The notes under the pieces are model-generated. The model had not been told where the DNA came from and made no database searches. It saw only the letters and a program-made list of their open reading frames with translations. Below are positions 47,030 to 56,295 of a stretch of 64,000 nt of DNA, piece by piece. The stretch comes from Limnohabitans sp. T6-5 (GTDB lineage: Bacteria; Pseudomonadota; Gammaproteobacteria; Burkholderiales; Burkholderiaceae_C). Within the stretch, counting starts at the first letter, position 1. The number at the start of each line of letters is the position of its first letter. Made by a program: the position numbers and the translations under genes. The stretch spans positions 1 through 64,000 of the forward strand of contig NZ_NERV01000002.1 in the NCBI RefSeq assembly GCF_003063315.1, in the 5' to 3' direction.

Positions 47030-47110
47030 ATTGTTCGCTTCGGCACAGGCCCATGGCGGGGCTGAAGCCGCGGACCTGCGACAGCTCGGTTTGGCGAGGA
47101 ACTGTCTCGC

Positions 47111-48070
47111 TCAGTCTTGCGGCCTGAAGCCTAGGATGATGACGGGGGGCACGCGGCCGTCGGTGTCTTTGGGCAGGATTTCGGTTTTGTCGATGGCGCG
47201 CAGCACGGCTTCGTCCCAGGCTTTGTTGCCGCTGCTTTGGGCGATGCGGCGGCTCGTGATGGTGCCGTCGGAGCTGACTCTGACTTCGACTTCGGCGCGT
47301 GGGTTGCCCACCACATCGCCGGGGTAGGTGATGTTGGGTTTGATGCGGCCCACCAAGCGGCCTGCATAGCTGGCCGAGGGGCCGGAAGACTTGAGGGCTG
47401 ACCCTGTGGCGTTTTCGCCGCCTGAAGCACCGGCCATGCCTTGCATGCGTTTGAGGTTTTCCTGGCGCAGGGCGTCGGCGCGGGCGGCATCGGCTTTTTC
47501 GGCGGCTTTTTCAGCAGCCTTTTTCTTGTCGCGTTCTTTGTCTTCTTGGGCTTTTTTCTCTTTGGCCGCTTTTTCCTTCGCCGCTTTCTCTTTCTCGGCT
47601 TTTTCTTTTTCAGCTTTGTTCTTTTCGGCTTTTTCTTCTTTTTCACGCGCTTTGCGTTGTTGGTCTGCCTTGGCTTTTTCTTGTTCCGCTTTTTCCGCTT
47701 CTTTCTTTTTCTCGATTTGCTTTTTCTTCTCCAGCGCAATCTGGGCGTCGCGCCGCTCGATGGCCGGATCGGGTGCGGGGGGCGGTGGGGGCGTGGGTTT
47801 GGCGCGGGGTGGAGGTTCGGGCTGGGGTTCAGGCTCGGGTTCGGGCTCTGCGACAGGTGGCTCTTGCAGGCGCGGGGCGGCGGCTTGCGGGGTGGCTGAC
47901 CACAGCTCGGCCTCGGCTTGCACGGTTTGGGTTTGGGTTTTCCAGGCGGTGGCCAGGCCCAAGGCCAGGAACAGCAGCGCATGTACCAGGCCTGCAGTGA
48001 GCCATGCTCTGCCCGCACCAGGCTGAGGGGGCGGTGCAAATTCGAGGTGCGGAGCTGTTTTGGCGTTCAA
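47111..48070 (-). CDS. tolA: TolA, Tol-Pal envelope protein
   Basis: The protein has 319 residues. TolA spans the periplasm and links the inner-membrane TolQR motor to outer-membrane Pal and TolB during division. It has a cytoplasmic N-terminus, one transmembrane helix (about residues 22-42), a Pro/Glu-rich stretch (about 65-100), a long Lys/Glu/Ala coiled coil (about 105-215) and a C-terminal TolA/TonB-like domain with PGDVVGNPRAEVEVRVSSDG. It starts 10 nt after tolR. It is the last gene of the run; tolB and pal do not follow. Confidence 0.92.
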   Translation of the reverse strand: MNAKTAPHLEFAPPPQPGAGRAWLTAGLVHALLFLALGLATAWKTQTQTVQAEAELWSATPQAAAPRLQEPPVAEPEPEPEPQPEPPPRAKPTPPPPPAPDPAIERRDAQIALEKKKQIEKKKEAEKAEQEKAKADQQRKAREKEEKAEKNKAEKEKAEKEKAAKEKAAKEKKAQEDKERDKKKAAEKAAEKADAARADALRQENLKRMQGMAGASGGENATGSALKSSGPSASYAGRLVGRIKPNITYPGDVVGNPRAEVEVRVSSDGTITSRRIAQSSGNKAWDEAVLRAIDKTEILPKDTDGRVPPVIILGFRPQD

Positions 48071-48080
48071 ACCCGATTCC

Positions 48081-48500
48081 TCAAGGGGCCAGCTGGACCG
48101 ACAGGCCCACGCGCGCGATGCCCGCCCGCTGCAGGCTGTCCATGACTTTGACCACGGTTTCGTATTTCACCGAGCGGTCGGCACTGATGACGACCGCGGT
48201 GTTGTCGCTGTCACCCACCAGGCCTTTGACGCTGGTGGCCACGCTGGCGAGGGTGGCGCTGGCGGTCTTGCCGTCGCTGACCAGTTCCAGTCGTTCGTCT
48301 TTCTGGATCACGATCTGGATGACTTTGTCGGGCTGCTTGGCCGCTTTGCCCACGCTGGGCAGGTCCACCATGCTGGGCGTGATCATGGGGGCGGTCACCA
48401 TGAAGATGATCAGCAACACCAGCATCACGTCGATGAAGGGCACCATGTTGATTTCGGCGATGGTGCGGCGACCACGGCCCCGGGATGACACAGCGGGCAT
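48081..48500 (-). CDS. tolR: TolR/ExbD family protein
   Basis: The protein has 139 residues from the ATG at 48500, preceded by AAGGAAAG; a longer upstream frame overlaps tolQ and is not supported. The N-terminus EINMVPFIDVMLVLLIIFMV is the single transmembrane helix with the conserved Asp that takes part in proton flow with TolQ. The periplasmic C-terminal domain contains VVISADRSVKYETVVKVMD. TolR couples proton-motive force to TolA movement. It lies 10 nt after tolQ. Confidence 0.94.
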   Translation of the reverse strand: MPAVSSRGRGRRTIAEINMVPFIDVMLVLLIIFMVTAPMITPSMVDLPSVGKAAKQPDKVIQIVIQKDERLELVSDGKTASATLASVATSVKGLVGDSDNTAVVISADRSVKYETVVKVMDSLQRAGIARVGLSVQLAP

Positions 48501-48510
48501 GGCTTTCCTT

Positions 48511-49209
48511 TCAGTGGCCCGAAGCGGAGCTGCTGGCCCCACCCAGGCTGCGTTGCAGGATGTTGGAGAACTCCTCGATGAAGGTTTCCAGCTTGATGGC
48601 GATGCGGTCCACGTCGTGCGAGAAACGGTTGTAGGCGAGCACGGCAGGAATGGCCGAGAACAGGCCAATGGCGGTGGCCACCAGCGCTTCGGCAATGCCG
48701 GGGGCGACAGTGGCCAAGGTCACTTGTTGCAAGCTGGCCAAGCCGGTGAAGGCGTGCATGATGCCCCACACGGTGCCAAACAAGCCGACATAAGGCGAGA
48801 TGGAGCCGACCGAAGCGAGGAAGGCCAATTGCGATTCGGCCACGTCCATCTCGCGCTGAAAGCTCGCCCGCATGGCGCGGCGTGCGCCGTCGAGCAGGGT
48901 GCCTGCATCGCTGATGTGGCGCTCGCGCAGTTTTTGGTATTCGCGCATGCCGCTGGCAAAAATGCGCTCCATCGGGCCGGACAGTTTGGCGTTTTGGCTG
49001 GCGGCGTTGAACAGCTCGTTCAGGCTGGTGCCGGACCAGAAGACGCGTTCAAACTCTTCGTTCAGGTTTTTGATGCGCTTGATGGCACCGAGTTTGCGCA
49101 CGATGGCGGCCCAGCTGGCCACAGAAATCGCCAGCAGCAACAAGACCACCAGTTGCACGACAAAACTGGCGTGCAAGAGCAGCGAGACGATGGACATGTC
49201 TTGGTTCAT
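48511..49209 (-). CDS. tolQ: TolQ, proton channel subunit of the Tol complex
   Basis: The protein has 232 residues, normal for TolQ/ExbB. Three transmembrane segments are visible: about 13-33, about 135-160 (VGSISPYVGLFGTVWGIMHA) and about 170-195 (ATVAPGIAEALVATAIGLF). These carry the MotA/TolQ/ExbB proton-channel signature. Its start overlaps the ybgC stop as ATGA. It works with TolR and TolA in outer-membrane constriction. Confidence 0.95.
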   Translation of the reverse strand: MNQDMSIVSLLLHASFVVQLVVLLLLAISVASWAAIVRKLGAIKRIKNLNEEFERVFWSGTSLNELFNAASQNAKLSGPMERIFASGMREYQKLRERHISDAGTLLDGARRAMRASFQREMDVAESQLAFLASVGSISPYVGLFGTVWGIMHAFTGLASLQQVTLATVAPGIAEALVATAIGLFSAIPAVLAYNRFSHDVDRIAIKLETFIEEFSNILQRSLGGASSSASGH

Positions 49210-49628
49210 TTCAGGGCTTCCAGAACGGGGGCCGGTATGCGGCCAGGTTTCAAGGTGGTGCTGTCGACCCAGCCCAGGCGGATGGTGCCTTCGGCCAGCA
49301 GTCGGTCAGCTTGGCCGTCGGCGCGCAAGTAGGCGCGCTGGGCAATGGTCAGGCTGGCTTTACCGCTGGTTTGCAGCTCGGCGGTCACGATCAGGGTGTC
49401 GTCCAGACGGGCGGGCGAGTGGTATTTGACTGCGGTCTCAGACACGACAAACATGCCGCCCGATTCGTCACGCAGCACCTGCTGGCCAAAGCCCAGGGCG
49501 CGCAGCCATTCGGTACGGGCGCGCTCAAAAAACTTGAGGTAGTTGGCGTAAAACACGATGCCCCCCGCGTCGGTGTCTTCCCAATAGATGCGGACGGGGT
49601 GCGCAAAGGGGGCGGTGCTGTGCGTCAT
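49206..49628 (-). CDS. ybgC: YbgC-type acyl-CoA thioesterase of the tol cluster
   Basis: The protein has 140 residues, a hot-dog fold of usual length. The catalytic region reads YWEDTDAGGIVFYANYLKF near residue 15, with the conserved Asp of 4-hydroxybenzoyl-CoA-type thioesterases. YbgC hydrolyses short-chain or malonyl-type acyl-CoA and associates with the tol locus. The ATG at 49628 overlaps the stop of the upstream aminotransferase gene as ATGA, which fixes the start; the frame extends further upstream into that gene. Confidence 0.93.
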   Translation of the reverse strand: MTHSTAPFAHPVRIYWEDTDAGGIVFYANYLKFFERARTEWLRALGFGQQVLRDESGGMFVVSETAVKYHSPARLDDTLIVTAELQTSGKASLTIAQRAYLRADGQADRLLAEGTIRLGWVDSTTLKPGRIPAPVLEALK

Positions 49629-50812
49629 GGCTTTAACCAGGCTTTGAGGCGGGCGATGGCGGTTTGCAATTCGGCCATCGAATTGGCGGTGGAAAAGCGC
49701 ACAAAGCGGGCGGTTTGGTCGGTGCCAAAGTCGCGCCCCGGCGTGATGGCCACATGGGCGTGTTCCAGTGCGGCAAAGGCAAAGTCCCAACTGTCTTTGA
49801 TGCCCAGCTTTTGGCACGCGGCGGTGCAGTCGGCCCAGGCGTAAAAGGCGCCATCGGGGGCGACGGGCACGGTCAGCCCCAAGTCGTTCAGGGCTGGAAT
49901 GAAGTAGTCGCGCCGGGCCTTGAACTCGGCGCGGCGGCGCTCGTATTCGGCCAGGCTCTCGGGTTCAAAGCAGGCCAGCGCCGCTTGTTGCGACACGGTG
50001 CTGGCACAGATGAACAGGTTTTGCGCCAGGCGCTCCAGCACGGGTGTGAGCGTTTCGGGCACCACCAGCCAGCCCAAACGCCAGCCGGTCATGTTGAAGT
50101 ATTTGCTGAAGCTGTTGATGCTGATGACGTCGTCGCCCAGGGCCAGGGCGCTTTGGCCGAACGCGTCGTCGTGGCTCAGGCCCAGATAAATTTCGTCGAT
50201 CAGCGTGATGCCGCCACGGCTGCGCACAACTTCAACGATGTGGGCCAATTCGGACGGGTCGATCGAGGTGCCCGTGGGGTTGGAGGGCGATGCCAGCAAG
50301 ACGCCCCGGGTTTGGGGGCCCCAAGCCGCAGCCACTTTGGCGGCGCTGAGCTGAAAGCGCTCTTCGGCCGTGGTCGGCACCAACACGGCTGTGCCCTCGG
50401 CCGCACTCACGAAGTGGCGGTTGCAGGGGTAGCTCGGGTCGGGCATGAGGATTTCGTCGCCCCGGTCAATGAGCGCCAAACACGCCAATTGCAAAGCCGC
50501 CGACGCGCCCGCAGTGACCACGATGCGGCTGGCGGGCACCTGCACACCAAAGCGCGAGGCGTACCACTGGCTGATGGCCTGTCGCAGGGTGTCCAGGCCC
50601 AGCGCGGGGGTGTACTGGGTTTGGCCGTTTTCAATGGCCGCTTGGGCCGCTTGCTGCACGCGGGGCGGGGCGGTGAAATCGGGTTCGCCGATGTTCAGGA
50701 AGACCACAGGGCGGTCTGTGTGGGCCACTTCCCGGGCTTTTTGTGAGGCGGCCTTGGCCACCTCCATCACGTAAAACGGCTCAATGCGCTCGGCGCGCTC
50801 AGAGATTCGCAT
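49625..50812 (-). CDS. PLP-dependent class I/II aminotransferase
   Basis: The protein has 395 residues from the ATG at 50812, with the N-terminus MRISERAERIEPFYVMEVAK. Fold-type I features are NIGEPDF near residue 38, SPSNPTGT (about 176), DEIYLGL (about 205), the PLP-binding Lys in SFSKYFNMTGWRLGW (about 237) and a substrate-carboxylate Arg in FVRFST (about 370). Family members include alanine and aspartate aminotransferases; the substrate is not resolved. It starts 10 nt after nusB and is coupled to ybgC, placing amino-acid metabolism between riboflavin and Tol genes. Confidence 0.9.
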   Translation of the reverse strand: MRISERAERIEPFYVMEVAKAASQKAREVAHTDRPVVFLNIGEPDFTAPPRVQQAAQAAIENGQTQYTPALGLDTLRQAISQWYASRFGVQVPASRIVVTAGASAALQLACLALIDRGDEILMPDPSYPCNRHFVSAAEGTAVLVPTTAEERFQLSAAKVAAAWGPQTRGVLLASPSNPTGTSIDPSELAHIVEVVRSRGGITLIDEIYLGLSHDDAFGQSALALGDDVISINSFSKYFNMTGWRLGWLVVPETLTPVLERLAQNLFICASTVSQQAALACFEPESLAEYERRRAEFKARRDYFIPALNDLGLTVPVAPDGAFYAWADCTAACQKLGIKDSWDFAFAALEHAHVAITPGRDFGTDQTARFVRFSTANSMAELQTAIARLKAWLKP

Positions 50813-50822
50813 GGTGTCTGGC

Positions 50823-51347
50823 TTATTTGGCGCGGCCGGACTGACGGTCGGCCTGCACTTCGGCGCTGCGCAATTCGGGGGCCAATCCATTCAGCACGGC
50901 GTTGACATATTTGTGCCCGTCGGTGCCCCCAAAGTCCTTGGCCAGCTCGATGCATTCGTTGAGCACCACGCGCCAGGGCACATCCAGGCAATGCTGCATT
51001 TCATAGACGCCGATCCACATGATGGCGCGCTCGACGGGTGAGATTTCGGCAAAGCTGCGGTCCAGCTTGGGGCCAATCAGGGCGTCCAGGCCTTGGGCTT
51101 GTTCGATGCAGCCGTAGAGCAGGGCGTCGTAATGGGCCGAATCTGCTTTGTGAAAACCCGACAGGTCGCGGGTGAAAATGTCGATGTCTGAGGCTTCGTT
51201 GCGGCCCACGATGTGCTGGTACAGCGCCTGCAGCGCAAACTCGCGCGAACGGCTGCGTGCAGGCTTGGCAGACGACTTGCGCGTGCCTGCAGCTGCGGGC
51301 GGGGCGCTTGCCGTTTCTGTGTCTGGCGTGCTGTTTTGGTCGTTCAT
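50823..51347 (-). CDS. nusB: Transcription antitermination factor NusB
   Basis: The protein has 174 residues. An N-terminal Ala/Ser/Thr-rich extension (about 1-35) precedes the helical NusB core beginning [11 protein letters not shown] and containing [15 protein letters not shown] and [12 protein letters not shown]. NusB with NusE (S10) binds boxA RNA and supports rRNA antitermination. Its ATG overlaps the ribH stop by one base (TGATG), and the ribH-nusB order is widely conserved. Confidence 0.96.
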   Translation of the reverse strand: MNDQNSTPDTETASAPPAAAGTRKSSAKPARSRSREFALQALYQHIVGRNEASDIDIFTRDLSGFHKADSAHYDALLYGCIEQAQGLDALIGPKLDRSFAEISPVERAIMWIGVYEMQHCLDVPWRVVLNECIELAKDFGGTDGHKYVNAVLNGLAPELRSAEVQADRQSGRAK

Positions 51348-51844
51348 CAGGTGTTCTCTTCGTCGTCAAACTCTTCGGCCAGATCGGCCGACAGGTCGTC
51401 CATGATGCAGGCCATCTCGACCGCAACGCGGGCTGCGTCGCGGCCTTTTTCGGTCTGGCGCACGATGGCTTGCTCGAGGTTTTCGGTGGTCAAAATCGCG
51501 TTGGCGATCGGCAGGTTGTAGTCGAGCGACACGCGGCTCACGCCGGCACCGGATTCGTTGGCCACCAGCTCAAAGTGGTAAGTCTCGCCACGGATGATGC
51601 AGCCCAGGGCAATCAATGCGTCGTATTCGGCGCGCTCGGCCATGGCTTGAAGGGCCACGGGCACTTCCAGCGCGCCGGGCACCATGACGTGGTCGATGCT
51701 GGTCACGCCCAAGGCTTGCAGCTCTTCGATGCAGGCTTTGGCCAGAGCGTTGGTGATGTCTTCGTTGAATCGGGCTTGCACGATGCCGATGTGCAGAAAC
51801 TGCCCGTCGAGTTCTTGTTCTGTGCCTTTGTTTGCTTCGAGCAT
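51347..51844 (-). CDS. ribH: 6,7-dimethyl-8-ribityllumazine synthase
   Basis: The protein has 165 residues from the ATG at 51844; a longer upstream frame overlaps ribBA. It condenses dihydroxybutanone phosphate with 5-amino-6-ribitylaminouracil to give lumazine, the penultimate riboflavin step. Motifs are [21 protein letters not shown] and [17 protein letters not shown] with the catalytic His. It lies 2 nt after ribBA and is coupled to nusB. Confidence 0.96.
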   Translation of the reverse strand: MLEANKGTEQELDGQFLHIGIVQARFNEDITNALAKACIEELQALGVTSIDHVMVPGALEVPVALQAMAERAEYDALIALGCIIRGETYHFELVANESGAGVSRVSLDYNLPIANAILTTENLEQAIVRQTEKGRDAARVAVEMACIMDDLSADLAEEFDDEENT

Positions 51845-51846
51845 GG

Positions 51847-52974
51847 TTATTCCTTGGGGATGTAGCCGGTGATTTCGAGGCCGTAGCCGGTCATGCTGGG
51901 CATGCGGCGGGGTTGGCCCATGAGTTTCATTTTGTGAACGCCACATTCGCGCAGGATTTGTGCCCCGACACCGTAAGTGCGCAGGTCCATCTTGCCGCGC
52001 TCGGGCGCTTGGGCAGAGCGTGCCCGGCCTTCAAACTGGGCCAGCAGCTGATCTGCCGATTCGCCGCAGTTGAGCAGCACGGCCACGCCGCAGCCTTGGG
52101 TGTTGATGTATTGCAGACTGGCGTCCAGGCTCCAAGAGTGCATGGCGCGGTTGACTTCCAGCGCGTCGAGCACCGACAGCGGCTCGTGCACGCGCACAGG
52201 CACTTCGGCGTCGGCTGACCATTGGCCTTTGACCAAGGCCAGGTGCACGGTTTGGCTAGGTTGGTCGCGGAAGGCGTGCGCAGTGAATTCGCCATGGGCA
52301 GTTTGCAGGGGGCGGCTGCCCATGCGCTCGACCAGTGATTCATTGCTGCTGCGGTAGTGGATCAAATCAGCAATCGTGCCGATTTTGAGCCCGTGCTCAG
52401 CGGCAAACAGTTGCAAATCGGGCAGACGAGCCATGGTGCCATCGTCTTTCATGATCTCGCAGATCACGGACGATGCGCTGCAGCCGGCCATGGCGGCCAG
52501 GTCGCAACCGGCTTCGGTGTGGCCTGCACGCATGAGCACGCCGCCGTCCACCGCTTGCAGCGGGAAGATGTGACCGGGTTGCACCAGGTCGGTGGGCTGG
52601 CTGTTGCGCGCCACGGCCACTTGTACAGTCTTGGCGCGGTCAGCGGCTGAGATGCCGGTGGTCACGCCTTCGGCGGCTTCGATGGACACGGTGAATGCCG
52701 TGCTGTACACGGTGCCGTTGCGCGCCGCCATGGGCGGGAGCTTGAGGAACTCGCAGCGTTCACGGGTGAGCGTGAGGCAAATCAGGCCACGGCCAAAACG
52801 GGCCATGAAGTTGATGGCTTCGGGGGTGACGTGGTCAGAGGCCAGCACCAGATCGCCTTCGTTTTCGCGGTCTTCTTCGTCGACCAGGATCACGATGCGA
52901 CCGGCTTTCATCTCGGCCACGATCTCTTCGACGGGCGAGATCGCCACGGGCTGCAGTTTTTCGGGGGCGTTCAT
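51847..52974 (-). CDS. ribBA: DHBP synthase with degenerate GTP cyclohydrolase II-like domain
   Basis: The protein has 375 residues. The N-terminal RibB domain (about 1-215) carries [16 protein letters not shown], the [14 protein letters not shown] loop and [11 protein letters not shown], so it should make 3,4-dihydroxy-2-butanone 4-phosphate from ribulose 5-phosphate. The C-terminal part (about 220-375) has the RibA fold pattern ([15 protein letters not shown]). It lacks the three zinc-binding Cys expected in the SECLTGD...CDCG region of active GTP cyclohydrolase II, so that half is probably inactive. The start overlaps the ribE stop as ATGA. A separate active ribA must exist elsewhere. Confidence 0.93.
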   Translation of the reverse strand: MNAPEKLQPVAISPVEEIVAEMKAGRIVILVDEEDRENEGDLVLASDHVTPEAINFMARFGRGLICLTLTRERCEFLKLPPMAARNGTVYSTAFTVSIEAAEGVTTGISAADRAKTVQVAVARNSQPTDLVQPGHIFPLQAVDGGVLMRAGHTEAGCDLAAMAGCSASSVICEIMKDDGTMARLPDLQLFAAEHGLKIGTIADLIHYRSSNESLVERMGSRPLQTAHGEFTAHAFRDQPSQTVHLALVKGQWSADAEVPVRVHEPLSVLDALEVNRAMHSWSLDASLQYINTQGCGVAVLLNCGESADQLLAQFEGRARSAQAPERGKMDLRTYGVGAQILRECGVHKMKLMGQPRRMPSMTGYGLEITGYIPKE

Positions 52975-53609
52975 GCTTTGTCTTTCTGGGTCAGGCCTGC
53001 GCTGAGCATGCGCTCAACGTAGCGGGCGACAGTGTCGATTTCGAGGTTGACCGGGCTGCCCGCTTTCAGGCTGCCGAGGGCGGTGTTTTCTACGGTGTGG
53101 GGGATCAAGTTGATGCTGATCTCACACCCATCGGCCAGATCAGCCACGCGGTTGACTGTGAGGCTCACGCCGTTGACGGTGATGGAGCCTTTGTACGCCA
53201 GGTATTTGCCCAGGGCAAGCGGAGCGAGCACGCACAGCTCCCAGCTTTCGCCGATTTGCTCAAAACGGCTGAGGGTGCCCACGCCATCCACATGGCCGGA
53301 CACGATGTGTCCGCCCAGGCGGTCGTTGGCGCGCAGTGCTTTTTCAAGGTTGATGGGGCCTGCTTGGTCCAGACCGCATGTCTTGTCCAAGGATTCCGCC
53401 GAGATGTCGATCGTGAACTGGCGGTTTTCAGGGGTGAAGGTGGTGACAGTCATGCAGGCGCCATTCAGGGCGATGCTGTCGCCCAAGCCCACGTCGTCAA
53501 GGTACCCGGCGGGGGCCTCGATGGTGAGGCGCTTGCCGTGTTGTAAAGAGCGACCCAGGTCGTGAATGGCGACGATCCGCCCCACGCCGGTGATGATTCC
53601 GGTGAACAT
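52971..53609 (-). CDS. ribE: Riboflavin synthase alpha chain
   Basis: The protein has 212 residues from the ATG at 53609, giving the typical [12 protein letters not shown] start. It dismutates two lumazine molecules to riboflavin. Two lumazine-binding repeats are visible: about 1-97 with NGACMTVT, and about 98-200 with [12 protein letters not shown] and NGVSLTVN. It is the first gene of the rib-nusB-tol run. I found no FMN riboswitch-like structure in the 179 nt upstream shared with phaR. Confidence 0.95.
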   Translation of the reverse strand: MFTGIITGVGRIVAIHDLGRSLQHGKRLTIEAPAGYLDDVGLGDSIALNGACMTVTTFTPENRQFTIDISAESLDKTCGLDQAGPINLEKALRANDRLGGHIVSGHVDGVGTLSRFEQIGESWELCVLAPLALGKYLAYKGSITVNGVSLTVNRVADLADGCEISINLIPHTVENTALGSLKAGSPVNLEIDTVARYVERMLSAGLTQKDKA

Positions 53610-53725
53610 AGCGGCGTATTTTCGCAGGGATTGCTGCTGAATCGACCAGAGAGCCAAGAAAAACCTTGGCAGGGCTTGCAAGTTCAATGATGGGAATGTG
53701 GTCAGGGCATCAGGGTAAACAAGAC

Positions 53726-53753
53726 TTACCCCCTTTGGGGGTGCACCTAGAAT
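53726..53753 (+). promoter_or_regulatory. Possible phaR promoter with palindrome
   Basis: TTACCC (53726-53731) and TAGAAT (53748-53753) are 16 nt apart. A CCCCC-TTT-GGGGG palindrome fills part of the spacer. It could be a promoter with an operator for autoregulation, as PhaR regulates its own gene in some species; this is inference. Confidence 0.3.
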
Positions 53754-53788
53754 GTGCGGCTGCGCAATGTGTTTCATCTGGAGTTTTC

Positions 53789-54358
53789 GTGCCGGCCCCG
53801 TTTACTGCCTCTTCTTCATCGTCAGCTTCTTCGGCTTTGCCGGGTTCGGTGCGCACGATCAAAAAATACCCCAATCGCCGTTTGTATGACACACAGACGT
53901 CGACCTACGTCACCTTGGCAGAAGTCAAGAAGCTGGTCATGGAAGGGGCGTCCTTGGTGGTGCGGGATGCCAAAACCGGGGAGGATTTGACCCGGTCGAT
54001 TTTGTTGCAAATCATTCTGGAAGAAGAGTCTGCGGGCGTGCCCATGTTCAGTGAGGCCGTTTTGGCCAACATCATCCGCTTCTACGGTCACGCCATGCAG
54101 GGCTACATGGGCTCGTATCTCGAGAACCATGTCCAGTCGTTCATGGATTGGCAAGCCAAACTCGGAGCTAACAGCCAGCCGCTGAGTCCGGAGCTGTGGT
54201 CTCAATTCATGCAATGGCAAAACCCCTTGATGCAGAACATGTTTTCGGGTTTGGCCAATCCATCCCAGGGCATGATGGCCCAGATGCAGGAACAGATGCA
54301 AAAGCAAATTCAGAAGAACACGGAGCAGATGCTGGGCGCACTGGGTTTGAGAGCCTGA
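53789..54358 (+). CDS. phaR: Polyhydroxyalkanoate synthesis repressor PhaR
   Basis: The protein has 189 residues from a GTG at 53789, chosen because GGAG lies 5 nt upstream; the longer frame has no RBS. A Ser-rich leader (about 6-20) precedes the PHB/PHA accumulation regulator DNA-binding domain: [19 protein letters not shown] and [15 protein letters not shown]-binding middle domain and a Met/Gln-rich C-terminal coiled region follow. PhaR senses PHA granules and represses phasin genes and itself. It is divergent from ribE. Confidence 0.93.
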   Translation: MPAPFTASSSSSASSALPGSVRTIKKYPNRRLYDTQTSTYVTLAEVKKLVMEGASLVVRDAKTGEDLTRSILLQIILEEESAGVPMFSEAVLANIIRFYGHAMQGYMGSYLENHVQSFMDWQAKLGANSQPLSPELWSQFMQWQNPLMQNMFSGLANPSQGMMAQMQEQMQKQIQKNTEQMLGALGLRA

Positions 54359-54416
54359 GCAGGGCTTCATGCCCTTGGGTCGCAAGCGCAAACCTTTTTG
54401 CGGGGACAATGGGGGG

Positions 54417-55805
54417 ATGAGTGAAATGATTTCTACACCCGCCCCCAAAGTGGGCTTTGTCAGTCTGGGCTGTCCCAAGGCGCTGACCGATTCCGAATTG
54501 ATCCTGACCCAGCTGAGCGCTGAGGGGTATCAAACGTCCAAAACTTTTGACGGTGCTGACCTGGTGATCGTCAACACCTGCGGCTTCATTGACGATGCGG
54601 TCAAGGAGAGCCTGGACACCATTGCCGAAGCCCTCAACGAAAACGGCAAGGTGATCGTGACTGGCTGCCTGGGCGCCAAGACAGGCGAGGGCGGCGGTAA
54701 CATGATCCGCGAAATGCACCCCAGCGTGCTGGCCGTGACCGGGCCCCACGCCACGCAAGAGGTGATGGATGCTGTGCACACCCACCTGCCCAAGCCGCAC
54801 GATCCTTTCCTCGATTTGGTGCCCGGCGGCTTTGGTGAAGCGGGCCTGAAGCTCACGCCGCGCCACTTTGCGTACCTGAAAATCAGCGAAGGCTGCAACC
54901 ACCGCTGCACGTTTTGCATCATCCCTTCCATGCGTGGCGATCTGGTGTCTCGCCCGATTGGTGATGTACTGAAGGAGGCCAAGGCCTTGTTCGAAGGCGG
55001 TGTCAAGGAACTGCTGGTCATCAGCCAGGACACCTCGGCTTATGGCGTGGACATCCAGTACCGCACGGGTTTTTGGGACGGCAAACCGGTCAAAACGCGC
55101 ATGCTAGAGCTGGTCCAGGCTCTGGGCGAGATGGCCCGCGCCCATGGGGCTTGGGTGCGCCTGCATTACGTCTACCCCTACCCGACCGTGGACAACATCA
55201 TCCCGCTGATGGCTGAGGGGCTGGTGCTGCCCTACCTGGATGTGCCTTTCCAGCACAGTCACCCCGATGTGCTCAAGCGCATGAAACGCCCGGCCAGTGG
55301 CGAAAAGAACCTGGAGCGCATCCAGCGATGGCGCGAACTGTGCCCCGAGCTGGTCATTCGCAGCACTTTCATTGCGGGCTTTCCGGGTGAAACCGAAGAA
55401 GAGTTTGAGCACTTGTTGTGCTTTTTGCGCGAAGCGAAGATTGACCGTGCAGGTTGCTTTGCCTACAGCCCTGTCAAGGGCGCAACGGCCAATGAGTTAC
55501 CGGGCATGTTGCCAGAGGCACTGCGCGAAGAGCGTCGTGCACGATTCATGGCGGTGGCCGAAGAAGTGTCCATCGCGCGCTTGCACCAGCGCGTGGGCTC
55601 CAGCATGCAAGTGTTGGTGGATTCAGCACCCGCTCTCGGTCGTCGTGGCGGGGTGGGGCGCAGCTATGGTGATGCGCCTGAAATCGATGGTGTGGTGCGT
55701 TTGTTGCCGCCAGAGAAAATCAGCAAAACTCTCAAAGTCGGTGAGTTCACCCGGGCCCGCATTGTTGGCGTGGAAGGCCACGATTTGGTGGGGATGCCGG
55801 TTTGA
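54417..55805 (+). CDS. rimO: Ribosomal protein S12 methylthiotransferase
   Basis: The protein has 462 residues. This radical-SAM methylthiotransferase modifies Asp88 of S12. The N-terminal domain ligates one Fe-S cluster through Cys in [22 protein letters not shown] and TGCLGAK. The radical-SAM cluster motif is [15 protein letters not shown] (about C160, C164, C167), and a C-terminal TRAM domain follows (ILVDSAP-like onward, about 385-460). The start at ATG 54417 has a G-rich stretch just upstream; ATG 54426 is an alternative. It lies 58 nt after phaR. Confidence 0.96.
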   Translation: MSEMISTPAPKVGFVSLGCPKALTDSELILTQLSAEGYQTSKTFDGADLVIVNTCGFIDDAVKESLDTIAEALNENGKVIVTGCLGAKTGEGGGNMIREMHPSVLAVTGPHATQEVMDAVHTHLPKPHDPFLDLVPGGFGEAGLKLTPRHFAYLKISEGCNHRCTFCIIPSMRGDLVSRPIGDVLKEAKALFEGGVKELLVISQDTSAYGVDIQYRTGFWDGKPVKTRMLELVQALGEMARAHGAWVRLHYVYPYPTVDNIIPLMAEGLVLPYLDVPFQHSHPDVLKRMKRPASGEKNLERIQRWRELCPELVIRSTFIAGFPGETEEEFEHLLCFLREAKIDRAGCFAYSPVKGATANELPGMLPEALREERRARFMAVAEEVSIARLHQRVGSSMQVLVDSAPALGRRGGVGRSYGDAPEIDGVVRLLPPEKISKTLKVGEFTRARIVGVEGHDLVGMPV

Positions 55806-55877
55806 TGCGCCAGGGGCTGACCAGCCCTTGGGATGGCGGCTTGAGTCGCGTCATCAATGACTTGAAAACGGGCAACA

Positions 55878-55909
55878 AAAAAGCCGTTGATGTTGAATCA
55901 ACGGCTTTT
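55878..55909. terminator. Rho-independent terminator, first tRNA-Leu / rimO
   Basis: AAAAGCCGTTGA and TCAACGGCTTTT form an 11-12 bp stem with A-rich and T-rich flanks. It can act in both directions: after rimO on the + strand and after the leftmost tRNA-Leu on the - strand. Confidence 0.8.
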
Positions 55910-55922
55910 GATTGTTTGTTTT

Positions 55923-56007
<85 letters not shown>

Positions 56008-56024
56008 ATCTCAGGAAGTCTCAA

Positions 56025-56030
56025 ATTATA
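56025..56030 (-). promoter_or_regulatory. Likely -10 element of tRNA-Leu copy 1
   Basis: TATAAT on the - strand lies 18 nt before the tRNA 5' end. No convincing -35 is visible. Copy 2 has TACAAT at the same distance (56262-56267). Confidence 0.5.
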
Positions 56031-56103
56031 GGGCATCAAAAGACGTTTCTTGCCGATGGCTGGAAATAGTCACCGAATTTTTAACTTTGAAAAATCTGGG
56101 CAA

Positions 56104-56138
56104 TAAAAAAGCCGATGACTTGTGGTCATCGGCTTTTT
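56104..56138. terminator. Rho-independent terminator of tRNA-Leu copy 2
   Basis: AAAAAAGCCGATGAC and GTCATCGGCTTTTT form the stem. On the - strand it follows tRNA-Leu copy 2 and precedes copy 1. It has the same layout as the terminator at 55878 but different stem bases. Confidence 0.8.
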
Positions 56139-56159
56139 GTCATCTTATTTGGATAAGAT

Positions 56160-56244
<85 letters not shown>

Positions 56245-56295
56245 ATCTCAGGAATCCAAGGATTGTATATTAAAAAAATAGCTCCAACCAGCGGG

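Noticed and set aside
46869..47327. ORF running from the gene remnant into the tolA 3' end
   Set aside because: It joins remnant, REP and antisense tolA sequence in one chance frame.
47391..48026. Phe/Ser-rich + strand ORF opposite tolA
   Set aside because: It is the antisense reading of the Lys/Glu/Ala coiled coil of TolA, a common artefact.
53610..53788. FMN riboswitch upstream of the riboflavin genes
   Set aside because: No RFN-like conserved helices or GGGC-type core could be found on the - strand leader of ribE.
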